This document shows positions 10,775 to 19,751 of a stretch of DNA of 64,000 nucleotides, piece after piece. The DNA comes from Propioniciclava coleopterorum (GTDB taxonomy: Bacteria > Actinomycetota > Actinomycetes > Propionibacteriales > Propionibacteriaceae). Below the pieces are notes generated by a model that saw nothing but the letters and a program-made list of their open reading frames with translations, did not search any database and was not told where the DNA came from. The stretch is taken from positions 3,304,722-3,368,721 of the forward strand of contig NZ_CP049865.1 in assembly GCF_011393335.1 (NCBI RefSeq), given 5' to 3'. The translations under genes were made by a program, and so were the position numbers. Positions within the stretch are counted from its first letter, which is position 1, and every line of letters begins with the position of its first letter.

Positions 10775-11898
10775 CTAGACGCTGGCCGCCATCGCGGCCA
10801 CGGCCCGCTCGATGAGCTCCGGGTTCGCCGCCAGGTTCAGCCGCACGAAGCTCTCGTAGCCCGGGCCGAAGGTGGCGCCGTCGTTGAGGGCGACGCGGGC
10901 ACGCTCGACGAAGTGCTGCGCCGGGTGGGCGAGCCCCAGCGCGGAGCAGTCCAGCCAGGCGAGGTAGGTGCCCGGCTGCCGCTGCCAGGTGATGCCCTCC
11001 AGGCGCTCGGCGAGCAGGCGCGCCAGGAGGCCCTTGTTGGCGGCGACCTCGGTCATCACCTCGTCCACCCAGTCCTGGGCGTGCACCAGCGCCGCGGTGT
11101 GGGCGAGCGTCGCGAGTTGTCCGGTGGACTGGTTGGCCAGCGGGGGGAGCCGGTCGAGAGCGCCGAGGGCGTCCGTGCCGGCGATGTAGAGCCCGCCCTT
11201 GAACGCGGCCAGGTTCCAGCCCTTGCCCGCGGAGAACGCCACCACGGCGTTCTGCGCCTCGGGCAGAGCCAGGATCGGGGTGAAGCGGGCGCCGGGGTCG
11301 ACCAGCACGGCGTGGATCTCGTCCACGACCAGCAGGACGTCGTGCTCGCGGCACAGCCGCGCCACCGCCGTGAGCTCCTCGGCGGTGTGCACCGTTCCCG
11401 TCGGGTTGTGCGGGGAGCACAGCAGGTACGCCGTCGGCCGCTCCGGTCCGGCGAACGCCTCGGCGAGGGCGGCCAGGTCGAGGCGGCCCTCCCCAGTGAG
11501 CGGCACCTGCGTGATGTGCCGGCCGTAGCCCTCGATCACCTGCCAGAACGGGGGTACACCGGCGGGTTGATGACGATGTGGTCCCCGGGTGCGGTGTTGC
11601 CCAGCAGCAGCCCGAGGATAGCGTTCATGACGTCACCCGCACGGCGCAGTTGGGTATCGGCGGGCCGCCAGCCCCAGCGGCGCTCGGCCATGGCGGCGTA
11701 CGCGTCGGCGTACTGCGTCCCGAACGGGTAGCCCGTGTCGCCGGCGTCCATGGCCGCGGCCACGGCGTCCCGGACGGCCGGGTGCGGCAGGACGTCCATC
11801 TCGGCGACGAACAGCGGCAGGACATCGTCGGGGTAGGACCGCCACTTCAGCGACGTGCGCGCCCGCAGCTGCGATTCGGACAGGTTGAACAGCGACAT
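10775..11898 (-). pseudogene. malY: MalY/PatB-type aminotransferase (cystathionine beta-lyase), frame broken
   Basis: Two frames together give one fold-type I PLP enzyme of 374 residues. The first (from ATG 11898) has SLFNLSESQLRARTSLKW and LPLFVAEMD; the second continues with SPHNPTG, VVDEIHAVL and the PLP lysine in FSAGKGWNLAAFKGG, the MalY/PatB C-S lyase pattern. They meet at a run of five Gs (11550-11554): adding one base restores NPPVYPPFWQVIEGYG. The total of 1124 bases plus one is a whole number of codons. Probably a functional gene with a sequencing error. Likely substrate is cystathionine or another cysteine S-conjugate. Confidence 0.85.
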
Positions 11899-11995
11899 GC
11901 CCGCATTCTTCCACGCGTCTTGGGTGGGTTCGGGCCCGCCACATCGTCGACGGACGCCGCGGGCGGGCCGTCCCAGGGACTCCCGCGAAGGCATC

Positions 11996-12024
11996 TTGTT
12001 TCCAAACACGAAAGTAGTTACTGT
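11996..12024 (+). promoter_or_regulatory. Promoter of CPBP protease gene (leaderless layout)
   Basis: TTGTTT (11996-12001), a 17-base spacer and TACTGT (12019-12024), ending 6 bases before the ATG. The segment is unusually AT-rich for this window. Confidence 0.65.
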
Positions 12025-12030
12025 GAAGCC

Positions 12031-12783
12031 ATGAACAAGACCGGTCACCCCCACGACGCCACCCCGACGGCGGTCGCGTCCGTCCCCGCCTCCACGGCGC
12101 TGGCGCTGCTGTTCCTGCGCCCCTTTCTGCTGTTCTGCTCGTTCGCCGTCCTGTGGCTGATGCCGTCGGCGAGCGGCGATCCGGGCGACAACCTCCTGTG
12201 GCAAAACGTCGCGATCGTCGGCGTCGACCTGGTGTCGCTGGCCGTGGCGACGGCGATCCTGCGCCGGCACGGCGGCACGCTGCGCGGCCTCATCAGCCCG
12301 CGGGTGGCCGATGTCGGCTGGGGCCTGCTCGCCGCCGTGATCGCGATCGCTGGCTTCTTCGCCGCCTCGTTCGTGGCCAACTTCATCGCCTACGGCGGGC
12401 CGCCCCCCGCCCCGACGGGCGCCGCCCCCACCATCCCGCTGTGGTTCGGCCTGTGGTGCCTGCTGGTGATGCCCGTCACCATCGCCGTCGCCGAAGAGGT
12501 CGTCTACCGCGGCGTGGGCCAGGGTGCCCTGTCGGCGCACTGGGGCCGCTGGGCGGGGCTGCTGGTGATGGCGGCGGTCTTCGGCCTGCAGCACCTGGCT
12601 CTGACCCCGCCCGACCCGCAGGCCTGGGTGGCGCGCTACCTGACCACGTTCCTGGCCGGGTTGATGTTCGGCTTGCTGTACTGGTGGTTCAAGCGCCTGA
12701 GCCCCCTCATCGTCGGGCACTGGCTGCTGGACGTCCTCGGGCTCGGCCTGCCGATGTTCCTGGCGGCGACAGCCGCCCTGTGA
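12031..12783 (+). CDS. CPBP family intramembrane glutamic protease
   Basis: 250 residues with about six to seven membrane segments. The CPBP (Abi/CAAX) motifs are in order: EEVVYRG (EExxxR) near residue 155, FGLQHL near 185, and HWLLD near 230. These supply the glutamate and histidine residues of the active site. Actinobacterial substrates of such proteases are generally unknown. The ATG at 12031 is set by the -35/-10 pair directly upstream and by an N-terminus free of charged repeats. It is divergent from the MalY-type gene. Confidence 0.9.
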   Translation: MNKTGHPHDATPTAVASVPASTALALLFLRPFLLFCSFAVLWLMPSASGDPGDNLLWQNVAIVGVDLVSLAVATAILRRHGGTLRGLISPRVADVGWGLLAAVIAIAGFFAASFVANFIAYGGPPPAPTGAAPTIPLWFGLWCLLVMPVTIAVAEEVVYRGVGQGALSAHWGRWAGLLVMAAVFGLQHLALTPPDPQAWVARYLTTFLAGLMFGLLYWWFKRLSPLIVGHWLLDVLGLGLPMFLAATAAL

Positions 12784-12808
12784 CCCCCTGGGTCGAGCCT
12801 GGCGGGCC

Positions 12809-12814
12809 TAGGGT
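12809..12814 (+). promoter_or_regulatory. -10 element (TAGGGT), leaderless layout
   Basis: TAGGGT ends 6 bases before the ATG at 12821 of the YciO/Sua5-like gene. Confidence 0.55.
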
Positions 12815-12820
12815 GGTGCC

Positions 12821-13444
12821 ATGGCCCGCTACTTCGACGTCCACCCCGCCAATCCGCAAGCCCGCTCGCTGGCCCAGGTCGCGCAGATCATCCGGGACGG
12901 CGGCCTGGTCGTGTACCCGACCGACTCCGGCTTCGCGCTGGGCTGCTCGCTCGGCAACGCCGACGGCCTCGCCCGCATCCGCAGCATCCGGCACCTCGAC
13001 CGCCACCACCACTTCACCCTGGTCTGTTCCGAGTTCGGGCAGTTGGGGCAGTACGTCGAGATGGGCAACGACGTGTTCCGCGCCATCAAGGCGAACACGC
13101 CCGGCCCCTACACGTTCATCCTGCGGGGCACGCGGGAGGCGCCCAAGGTGATGCTGCAGGAGAAGAAGCGCACCGTGGGCGTCCGGATCCCCGACCACGT
13201 CACCGCGCGTGCGCTGCTCGACGAGTTGGGCGAGCCGCTCATGTCCAGCACGCTGATCCTGCCGGACTCCGAGGACGCCCCCACCGACGGCTGGGCGATC
13301 GCGGAGGCGCTGGAGCACCAGGTGGACGCGGTGCTCGACTCCGGCGACGTGGGCGTCGGCCCGACCACGGTGATCGACTTCACCGCCGAGGACGACCCGA
13401 TCCTGCGGCGCGGCGCCGGCGACACCGCGCCGTTCGAGGAGTGA
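12821..13444 (+). CDS. YciO/Sua5-family protein (threonylcarbamoyl-AMP synthase-like)
   Basis: 207 residues covering the whole YrdC/Sua5 core. GGLVVYPTDSGFALGC, then KAN-PGPYTFIL and KKRTVGVRIPDH are the expected nucleotide- and RNA-binding blocks. Lacking the C-terminal Sua5 domain and showing GFALGC in place of the typical TYGLGC, it is closer to YciO than to the essential TsaC/Sua5 enzyme. It may make threonylcarbamoyl-AMP for the tRNA t6A modification, but the YciO branch has not been shown to replace Sua5. Convergent with ppk2. Confidence 0.88.
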   Translation: MARYFDVHPANPQARSLAQVAQIIRDGGLVVYPTDSGFALGCSLGNADGLARIRSIRHLDRHHHFTLVCSEFGQLGQYVEMGNDVFRAIKANTPGPYTFILRGTREAPKVMLQEKKRTVGVRIPDHVTARALLDELGEPLMSSTLILPDSEDAPTDGWAIAEALEHQVDAVLDSGDVGVGPTTVIDFTAEDDPILRRGAGDTAPFEE

Positions 13445-13451
13445 GCCCGGC

Positions 13452-14216
13452 TCAGTCCTCCGGGTCCCGGTAGGGCGGCCGCTTCCCGCCCGAAGTCAGC
13501 GTCGCTGCGTAGTCGGGGACCTCGAGTTGCAGCGACCGCTCGGTGCGCCGGTAGCCGGTGCTCGGCGGACGCTCCGGCAGTTCCAGCGTCGGTCGCTCCA
13601 CCGGCTCGTAGGGGATCGACGCCAGCAGGTGCTGGATCATGTTGAGCCGCGCGCGCCGCTTGTCCTCGGCCTCCACGACGTTCCAGCGGGCCGGCTGGAC
13701 GTCGGTGTGGACGAACATCTCGTCCTTCGCGCGGCTGTAGTCCTCCCAGCGCGCCAGCGACTGCACGTCGGTGGGGGAGAGCTTCCACTGCCGCATCGGG
13801 TCGGTGAGCCGGGAGCGGAACCGCTTCTCCTGCTCCTTGTCCGAGACGGAGAACCAGTACTTGCGCAGCATGATGCCGTCGTCGATGAGCATCCGCTCGA
13901 AGATCGGGCACTGCCGCAGGAAGCGGATGTGCTCCTCGGCGGTGCAGTAGCCCATCACCTTCTCCACGCCGGCGCGGTTGTACCAGGACCGGTCGAAGAA
14001 CCGGATCTCGCCGGCGGCGGGCAGGTGCTCCACGTAGCGCTGGAAGTACCACTGCGTGCGCTGCCGCTCGGTCGGGGCCGGGAGCGCGACGACACTGGCG
14101 ACGCGCGGGTTCAGGTACTCGGTGATCCGCTTGATCGCCCCGCCCTTGCCGGCGGCGTCGCGCCCCTCGAAGATCACCACGATCCGGGCGCCGGCGCTGC
14201 GCACCCACTCCTGCAT
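13452..14216 (-). CDS. ppk2: Polyphosphate kinase 2 family protein
   Basis: 254 residues as open from the first ATG. Walker A GRDAAGKGG (residues 18-26) and Walker B-like FFDRSWYNR identify a PPK2 that moves phosphate between polyphosphate and nucleoside diphosphates. WKLSP, DVQPARWNV and the lid helices are present. About 24 in-frame codons upstream encode KKLPKSLYEAELSRLQ, the usual family N-terminus, but contain no start codon. One extra C in the run at 14280-14283 would join them to an ATG at 14287, giving 278 residues. The real gene therefore probably extends to 14287. Confidence 0.9.
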   Translation of the reverse strand: MQEWVRSAGARIVVIFEGRDAAGKGGAIKRITEYLNPRVASVVALPAPTERQRTQWYFQRYVEHLPAAGEIRFFDRSWYNRAGVEKVMGYCTAEEHIRFLRQCPIFERMLIDDGIMLRKYWFSVSDKEQEKRFRSRLTDPMRQWKLSPTDVQSLARWEDYSRAKDEMFVHTDVQPARWNVVEAEDKRRARLNMIQHLLASIPYEPVERPTLELPERPPSTGYRRTERSLQLEVPDYAATLTSGGKRPPYRDPED

Positions 14217-14422
14217 CTCGACGAGCTCGGACTGCAGCCGGCTCAGCTCAGCCTCGTACAGGGACTTGGGCAGCTTCTTGGGGCCATCGCCCCATTCTGA
14301 CGCGCCCGGGCGCCGCGCGCACCCGTTCCGGGTGGGCGGTTCCGACGCTCACCGCGGCGGGAAGGGGCGGCTGGGCGGCTCACCTCCCGCACGCCGACGG
14401 CGGGCGCGGAAGCCTGAAGGCG

Positions 14423-15928
14423 TCAGGCCGACGTCCCCAACCGGCGCGTCACGGAGTAACCGTCCTCGAGGTCGGTGAGCGTCGCCGTGATGACGCCGCG
14501 GGCGTCCACGCGGTACTCCTCCTGGATCAGCGGGCCCTCCCCGGTCCGCACGACCGGGATCCCGGCCGGGTCGGCGGCGTCGCGCAGCGTGCGGTCGAAG
14601 GGGAAGAACACCGGCTCGAGCGGGACGACGTCGCCGGTCGGCTCGCCCGAGGCGCCCAGCCGTGCGTGCTCCACGAAGCGGAAGACGCCCAGGTTGTGGG
14701 CGGCCCGGTAGCGGCGGGTGACCGTGACCTCCGCGTCGGGGCTGGTGCGCTGGTCGCGGCGGATCAGCGGGTCGAAGGCGAGTTGCGCGCCGGCGTCCGC
14801 GTCCCGGAAGACGCCGAAGCCGCGCGAGAGCCGGTCGGTGAGCCGGAACCCCGACTCGGGATCGGCGGCGATCGCCAGCCCGATCGCTGTGGACGCCGCG
14901 GCGTGCGGCGAGCGCTTCACCCGCCGCCCGAAGCGTGCCCGCAGCTCGCGGGCCACGAGCGGCAGCTCGGAGGAGCCTCCCACGAGGTAGAGCCCGGCGA
15001 CCTGGGCGGCCTCGAGCCCGGCGGCGTCGGCGCTGCCCAGCAGCGGCTCGAGCGCCTCGACGGTGCGGGCGATCAGCGGGGCGGCCGCGGCGTAGAAGTC
15101 GTCGACGTCCACCACGACGTCGGTCGTCCCCACCCGCAACGGGATGCGGCGCGACTGCGGCGACAGCGACTCCTTCGCCGCCCGGGCCTCATCCAGGAGC
15201 GCGGTCGAACCGGCCGCGTCGAGGACGGGGTCCCCGGCGGCGGCGCGCGCCAGGTCGGCCAGGACGGCGTCCAGGTCGTCTCCGCCGAGCCGGTTGATGC
15301 CGAGGGAGGACTCCACCTCGTGGGCCAGGTCGGCCACCTGGACCAGCGACGCGTCGAACGTCCCGCCGCCGAGGTCGTAGACGACGACGCGGGTGCGCCG
15401 CGCGTTCAGCGTGCGGGCCTGGCGGTGCGTGTACTCGAACGCGGCGGCCGAGGGCTCGTTCAGCAACCCCACCACGGTGAAGCCGGCGGCGGCGAAGGCG
15501 TCCAGGGTGAGGAGCCGCTGCGCGGAGTGCGCGTGGGCCGGGACGGCGACCATGGCCTCCAGCGGCGCCTCCGGATCCACGTCGGCGAGCGTGGACGCCG
15601 AGGCGAGCGCCTCGCGCAGCGCGCGCAGGAATCCGGTCACGAGGTCCGCGAGCGGGACGTCCGCCTCCCCGACCCGCACGGTCGCGTCGGGGCGGACGCT
15701 GCCCGCCGCCAGCGCGCGCTTGAACGAGCGCACCAGCGGCGCGCCCGCCCGCGCGGCCGCGAGGGCGTCGAAGCCGAAGACGAGGCGACCCTCGACCAGG
15801 GCGGCGACCGAGGGGAAGTGGTCGACGCTGTCGCCGTGCTGATCCTCGAACGACACGACCGGGTAGTTGCCGCGGTCGACGACCGAGACGATCGTCCTGG
15901 TGGTGCCGAAGTCGATGCCGAGTCTCAT
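14423..15928 (-). CDS. Hsp70-like ATPase without C-terminal lid
   Basis: 501 residues. The actin-like ATPase domain is complete: GIDFGTTRTIVSVV at the start, a phosphate-2 loop YDLGGGTFDASL near 215 and an adenosine loop YLVGGSSELPLV near 345. After it comes only a short beta-rich region (about 390-500), so the DnaK substrate domain is shortened and the helical lid is absent. No dnaJ or grpE is near. It is divergent from a large helical protein, and both starts face each other with leaderless-type promoters 131 bases apart, hinting at a shared pathway. Substrate unknown. Confidence 0.85.
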   Translation of the reverse strand: MRLGIDFGTTRTIVSVVDRGNYPVVSFEDQHGDSVDHFPSVAALVEGRLVFGFDALAAARAGAPLVRSFKRALAAGSVRPDATVRVGEADVPLADLVTGFLRALREALASASTLADVDPEAPLEAMVAVPAHAHSAQRLLTLDAFAAAGFTVVGLLNEPSAAAFEYTHRQARTLNARRTRVVVYDLGGGTFDASLVQVADLAHEVESSLGINRLGGDDLDAVLADLARAAAGDPVLDAAGSTALLDEARAAKESLSPQSRRIPLRVGTTDVVVDVDDFYAAAAPLIARTVEALEPLLGSADAAGLEAAQVAGLYLVGGSSELPLVARELRARFGRRVKRSPHAAASTAIGLAIAADPESGFRLTDRLSRGFGVFRDADAGAQLAFDPLIRRDQRTSPDAEVTVTRRYRAAHNLGVFRFVEHARLGASGEPTGDVVPLEPVFFPFDRTLRDAADPAGIPVVRTGEGPLIQEEYRVDARGVITATLTDLEDGYSVTRRLGTSA

Positions 15929-15935
15929 GCCTGCG

Positions 15936-15941
15936 AGGCTA
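15936..15941 (-). promoter_or_regulatory. -10 element (TAGCCT on minus strand) of Hsp70-like gene
   Basis: The hexamer ends 7 bases before the ATG at 15928, the leaderless layout. Confidence 0.5.
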
Positions 15942-16045
15942 ACCCGACAACGCGCCCGGCTGACGCCCCACCGGCAGGACTGGACGCCGCCGGCACCACC
16001 GTCGATCCCGTGCTGGGCACCCGGGTTCGGAGGCGCTGCCGCCGG

Positions 16046-16051
16046 TAGCCT
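16046..16051 (+). promoter_or_regulatory. -10 element (TAGCCT) of the 826-residue protein gene
   Basis: The hexamer ends 8 bases before the ATG at 16060. It faces the Hsp70-like gene's promoter, so a 105-base segment between them carries control for both genes. Confidence 0.5.
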
Positions 16052-16059
16052 TGCTGGGC

Positions 16060-18540
16060 ATGACCCGCCCCCACGTCGTGACGCTGCTCCTGCGCTGGCT
16101 GACGCTGCCCGTCCATCCCGCCGACCTCGGGCGCGAGCACGACGCCCTGGTCGACGCCCTGCTGGACTCGCCGGAGCGCGAGACCGCGCACGCGCACGCC
16201 CTCGGAACGCTGCTGGCAGCGACCACGGGGGAGGAGCCGCCGCCCGGCCACCCGGCCGCCGACGACCTCGGGACGGCGCTGTCGCTGCTGACCCGCGCGG
16301 AGGCGGCCGCGATCGCGGCGGCGCGATCCCAGGAGGAGGCCGACGCGCGCGGCGGGTCGGTCCCACCGTCCGACGCCGTGGCCTCCCTGGCCGCGCAGCT
16401 GGACGCGCTGGCGTCCCGCTCCTTCGAACTGTCCGATCTCGGGCTGGCGCGCCCCCTGCAGGCCCAGGCCCGCCTGTGGCTGGTGGGCGCCGCCCAGGAC
16501 CCGCTCGCGCCGGCCACGCTCACGCTCCTGCGGCAAGCGATCGGCGACGTCGAGGGGGAGCGGCACCGCCGGGTGCTGGGCCAGAGCTTCGCCGTCCTGG
16601 CGCGGGCCGCCGCCGCGGGCGGCCGGGCCGACCTGTGGCAGGACGCCGTCGAGATGCTCGACGCCCGGCTCGGCCCGCTGATGCCCCGCGATCTGGCCTG
16701 GTGGGTGGCCGGCTGGGCGAGGCAGGTCGTGCGGCTCGACTCCCGCTGGTTCCGGGCGCAGCGGACGCGGGAGCAGGCCGAGGCGCTGCTGGCGCCCGCG
16801 CTGGCGTCCGGCACGCCGGTGGAGGTCGAGCGGGCCGAGGCCGTCCGGGTCGAGCTCGGCGTCGCGTACGCCCTCAACCGGGACCACGACGAGCGGCCCT
16901 TCCTCGACGTCCTGGACGAGGTGACCGCGGGGCTGATCGCCGACCTGGGCACCGCGCCGGCGCGCGAGCACATCCTGTCGCGATCCGCCGCGCTCGCGCT
17001 GCGCGCCCCGTCCCGGCCCGAGCGGATCTCCACCGCGTTGACCGCGTGGCTGGACGCGGCCCGGGCCCGCGGCCCCCTCGGCCCGGAACTGATCGAGCAG
17101 TACCGCAGCCATCTCGAGCGGCTGGATGCGGCCCGGGACGGCACGTCGCCGGGGCAGGATTCCCAGGGCGACGCCGCCGACCTGCCGCCCGACGCGGTGC
17201 CGGGCGTACCGGCCGGGCTGTACTCGCCGCACGCGGGCGTCCGGGTGCGCACCCTGCGCAGCCAGTTCGGAGCCTGGGCCTTCATGACCGCCAACGCGTC
17301 GGAGGGGGACGCCTTCTACGAGGCGGTGCCGATCCTCGCCGAGTTGTACACGCGGGGGATCGCCGACCCCGTGGAGGACGTCCGGGAGGAGGCCGTGGTC
17401 TTCGCCCGGCGCCTGATCTACGGCTACAGCCACCGGGGGCGCAACCCGGACGGCATGACCTGGGTGCGGCGGGTCATCGCCGACACGGCCGGGATGACGT
17501 CGATCCGCTGCCACCGCGCCCACGTGCTGGCGCTGGCCGACTACCGCACGATGGACACCGACCGGCTGGCGATCCTGGCCGCCAACGATCGCCTGGACGC
17601 CGCCCTGGTCGGATCCCAGGCCGACTACGCGATCTGCCAGCGGGCCCTGCTCGCTCTGTGGCGGATGCGGGAGATGGACGACGACGACCCCGACAAGGTC
17701 TGGGCCAGCGAGCGGGTCGTCCCGATGCTCGTGGAGAGCATCGACAACGACGAGTACGAGCAGCACGACTGGCCCGACCTGATCCGCACGCAGGCACGGT
17801 GGCTGATGTACCGGCACATCCAGGCCGAGCGGTGGGACGACGCGTTCCGCAACGCGCGCACCTACGCCCAGTGGATGGACGCCGAGCCCGACACCGAGCA
17901 GCTGCGCGTGGTGGGGATCTACCACCTGGGGGAGTTCGCGGCGCTGGCGGGCGACCCGGCCTCCCCGCACCGCGACGAGGCCCTGGCGATGATGGACACC
18001 GCCCGGCGGATCCTCGCGAAGGAAGATCCAGACGTGCTGGCGATCCACGAGGCCAGGGCGACGATCCAGATGGCCGGCGCCACCTGGGGCCGGGATCGCT
18101 CCCTCGCGCTGGCCGAGTTCGACCGCGGGCTCGGGATGGGTGTGCGTGCGCTGCCCCACGATCCCGACGGGACCCACCAGTTGGCCTCGTGGATGACCGC
18201 CTGGGGGCGCTGGGCCTTCATCGAGGCCGAGCGTTGGGACTCGGGGGATCACGACGGCACCGAGCGGCCCTACACCGACACGGCGCGGGCGGCGCTGCTC
18301 TACCTGCGGCATCGCCTCCACGCCATCGACCCGGAGGCCGAGGCCCACACGCGCGATCTGGTCCGGCTCGCGGCGCACCCTGGCACGTTCCTGACCTCGC
18401 AGAGCGACGACGACGTCCGGGAGCTGTACGCCCTGCTCGTCCCGCTGCTGGACGACCGACGCGACGGCGCGGACGCCGCCAAGGTGCGCGAGCTGGCCAA
18501 GAAGGCGGGACGCCGCGGGCGCGGCTGGTTCGGCCGCTGA
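16060..18540 (+). CDS. Large cytosolic helical protein of unknown function
   Basis: 826 residues, no signal peptide or membrane segment. Composition (Ala, Leu, Arg, Glu) and spacing of aromatic/hydrophobic residues suggest helical repeats of the TPR/HEAT kind; for example AEVWDDAFRNARTYAQWMD-like helices occur around 585-605. A low-complexity linker (about 355-390, DGTSPGQDSQGDAADLPPD) separates two halves. I do not recognise the family. The basic tail (KKAGRRGRGWFGR) may contact nucleic acid or membrane. Divergent from the Hsp70-like gene and convergent with the PAC2 gene; a chaperone partner or client-recognition role is a guess from position only. Confidence 0.8.
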   Translation: MTRPHVVTLLLRWLTLPVHPADLGREHDALVDALLDSPERETAHAHALGTLLAATTGEEPPPGHPAADDLGTALSLLTRAEAAAIAAARSQEEADARGGSVPPSDAVASLAAQLDALASRSFELSDLGLARPLQAQARLWLVGAAQDPLAPATLTLLRQAIGDVEGERHRRVLGQSFAVLARAAAAGGRADLWQDAVEMLDARLGPLMPRDLAWWVAGWARQVVRLDSRWFRAQRTREQAEALLAPALASGTPVEVERAEAVRVELGVAYALNRDHDERPFLDVLDEVTAGLIADLGTAPAREHILSRSAALALRAPSRPERISTALTAWLDAARARGPLGPELIEQYRSHLERLDAARDGTSPGQDSQGDAADLPPDAVPGVPAGLYSPHAGVRVRTLRSQFGAWAFMTANASEGDAFYEAVPILAELYTRGIADPVEDVREEAVVFARRLIYGYSHRGRNPDGMTWVRRVIADTAGMTSIRCHRAHVLALADYRTMDTDRLAILAANDRLDAALVGSQADYAICQRALLALWRMREMDDDDPDKVWASERVVPMLVESIDNDEYEQHDWPDLIRTQARWLMYRHIQAERWDDAFRNARTYAQWMDAEPDTEQLRVVGIYHLGEFAALAGDPASPHRDEALAMMDTARRILAKEDPDVLAIHEARATIQMAGATWGRDRSLALAEFDRGLGMGVRALPHDPDGTHQLASWMTAWGRWAFIEAERWDSGDHDGTERPYTDTARAALLYLRHRLHAIDPEAEAHTRDLVRLAAHPGTFLTSQSDDDVRELYALLVPLLDDRRDGADAAKVRELAKKAGRRGRGWFGR

Positions 18541-18569
18541 GCGACGAAGGAGGGCAGCCGCGAGGGGCC

Positions 18570-19570
18570 TCAGCCGTCCTGCGGATCGGCCGGGCCCCGG
18601 TCCTCGGATCCGGGGTCGGCGTCCGTCTCAGGCCCGTCGAGGCCCGTGGTGTCGGGGTCCGCGGCGTCCGGGGCGTCGTCCCCGAGCCCGGCGAGGAAGT
18701 CCTCGAACTGGCGTCCGATCTCGTCGGCCGACGGCAGGGACTCGCTGCGCGTGCTGCGGAGGCTGCGCTCCGACATGAAGCGCTCGTAGTTCTCCTCCAG
18801 CGTGCGCACCATCTCGGTGAGCTCCTCCGAGGCCTGCACCTGCTGGTCGATCTGGGCGCGGACCAGGCTCGCGGCCAGGTCGAAGCCCCCGGTCGGCAGC
18901 GCCAGGTGCGTCCCGGCCTTCAGGGCCTTCATGAGCGCGCCGGCGGCGGCCGGGTAGTCGGCGTCCGCGATGTAGTGCGGGACGTGCGCGAGCAGCCCCG
19001 TCACGGGGTGGCCTGCCTCGCCGAGCCGCAGGGTCAGGACGCTGGGGAAGGACGCCTTCAGCGCGAACGTGCCGAGCATCAGGTCCTCCTCGGCGACGCG
19101 GTCGGGCTCGCCGGCGTACTGCGTGACGGCCACGGGACGGGTGTGGGGGCCGGCGCCGGGATCGCCTGGACGAGCACGGTGCTACGGACGTCCAACTGCT
19201 CGATGACGTGCGTGACGCCGGCGGCGAGCCGCTCCCACTGGAAGGACGGCTCGGGTCCGTTGAGCAGCAGGAAGTCCCGGCCATCGGCGTCGGTCACGAG
19301 GTGGAGTGCGATCTCCGGCTTGGCGTAGCTGTCGAAGTGGTCGCGGTCGAACACGATCTCCGGCCGGCGCCCGCCGTAGTCGATGAGCTGGTCGGCGTCG
19401 AAGCGGCCCAGCAGGCGGTTGGGCAGCTGATCCAGGAGGTGGGCGTCGACCATGCGCTGGGCGTGCCCCGCGTCGAGGTAGCTGCCGAGGGTCACGACGA
19501 GGGTGTCGGCGTGCAGACGGCGCTGGTCGACGTGTGGCTCCCACGTGAACAGGCTGATGGGGTCGAGCAT
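18570..19570 (-). pseudogene. PAC2 (proteasome assembly chaperone) family protein, frame broken
   Basis: Two overlapping frames form one 333-residue protein. The first, from ATG 19570, has LFTWEPHVDQRR, VVTLGSYLDAGH and the PEIVFDRDHFDSYAKP stretch typical of actinobacterial PAC2 proteins; the second has VAVTQYAGEPDRVAEEDLMLG and LLAHVPHYIADADYPAAA. They meet at five Gs (19145-19149); one more base restores APHTRPVAVTQY. 1001 bases plus one is 334 codons. The tail is acidic and disordered. PAC2 proteins assist proteasome assembly in eukaryotes; the bacterial role is uncertain. Probably intact in the organism. Confidence 0.85.
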
Positions 19571-19670
19571 GAGGAAGCTCCCCTCCGTTCCGGTCTGGCT
19601 GCTGGTGCTGATCTTCTCCTCAACGCCGGTGGGCGGGCCGGCATTCCGGGTTCTCCCACGGCGAACGGCG

Positions 19671-19690
19671 CCGGCACGTCGTCGTGCCGG
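19671..19690 (-). terminator. Hairpin downstream of the DoxX gene
   Basis: Perfect 8-bp arms CCGGCACG/CGTGCCGG around a TCGT loop, 62 bases past the DoxX stop and before the PAC2 start. Possible intrinsic terminator without T-tract. Confidence 0.45.
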
Positions 19691-19751
19691 GCGCGCGCGT
19701 CGGCGTCCGCGGCCGGGGCGCACCGCTCGGCCGCGGCCGACGGCGGATGGC

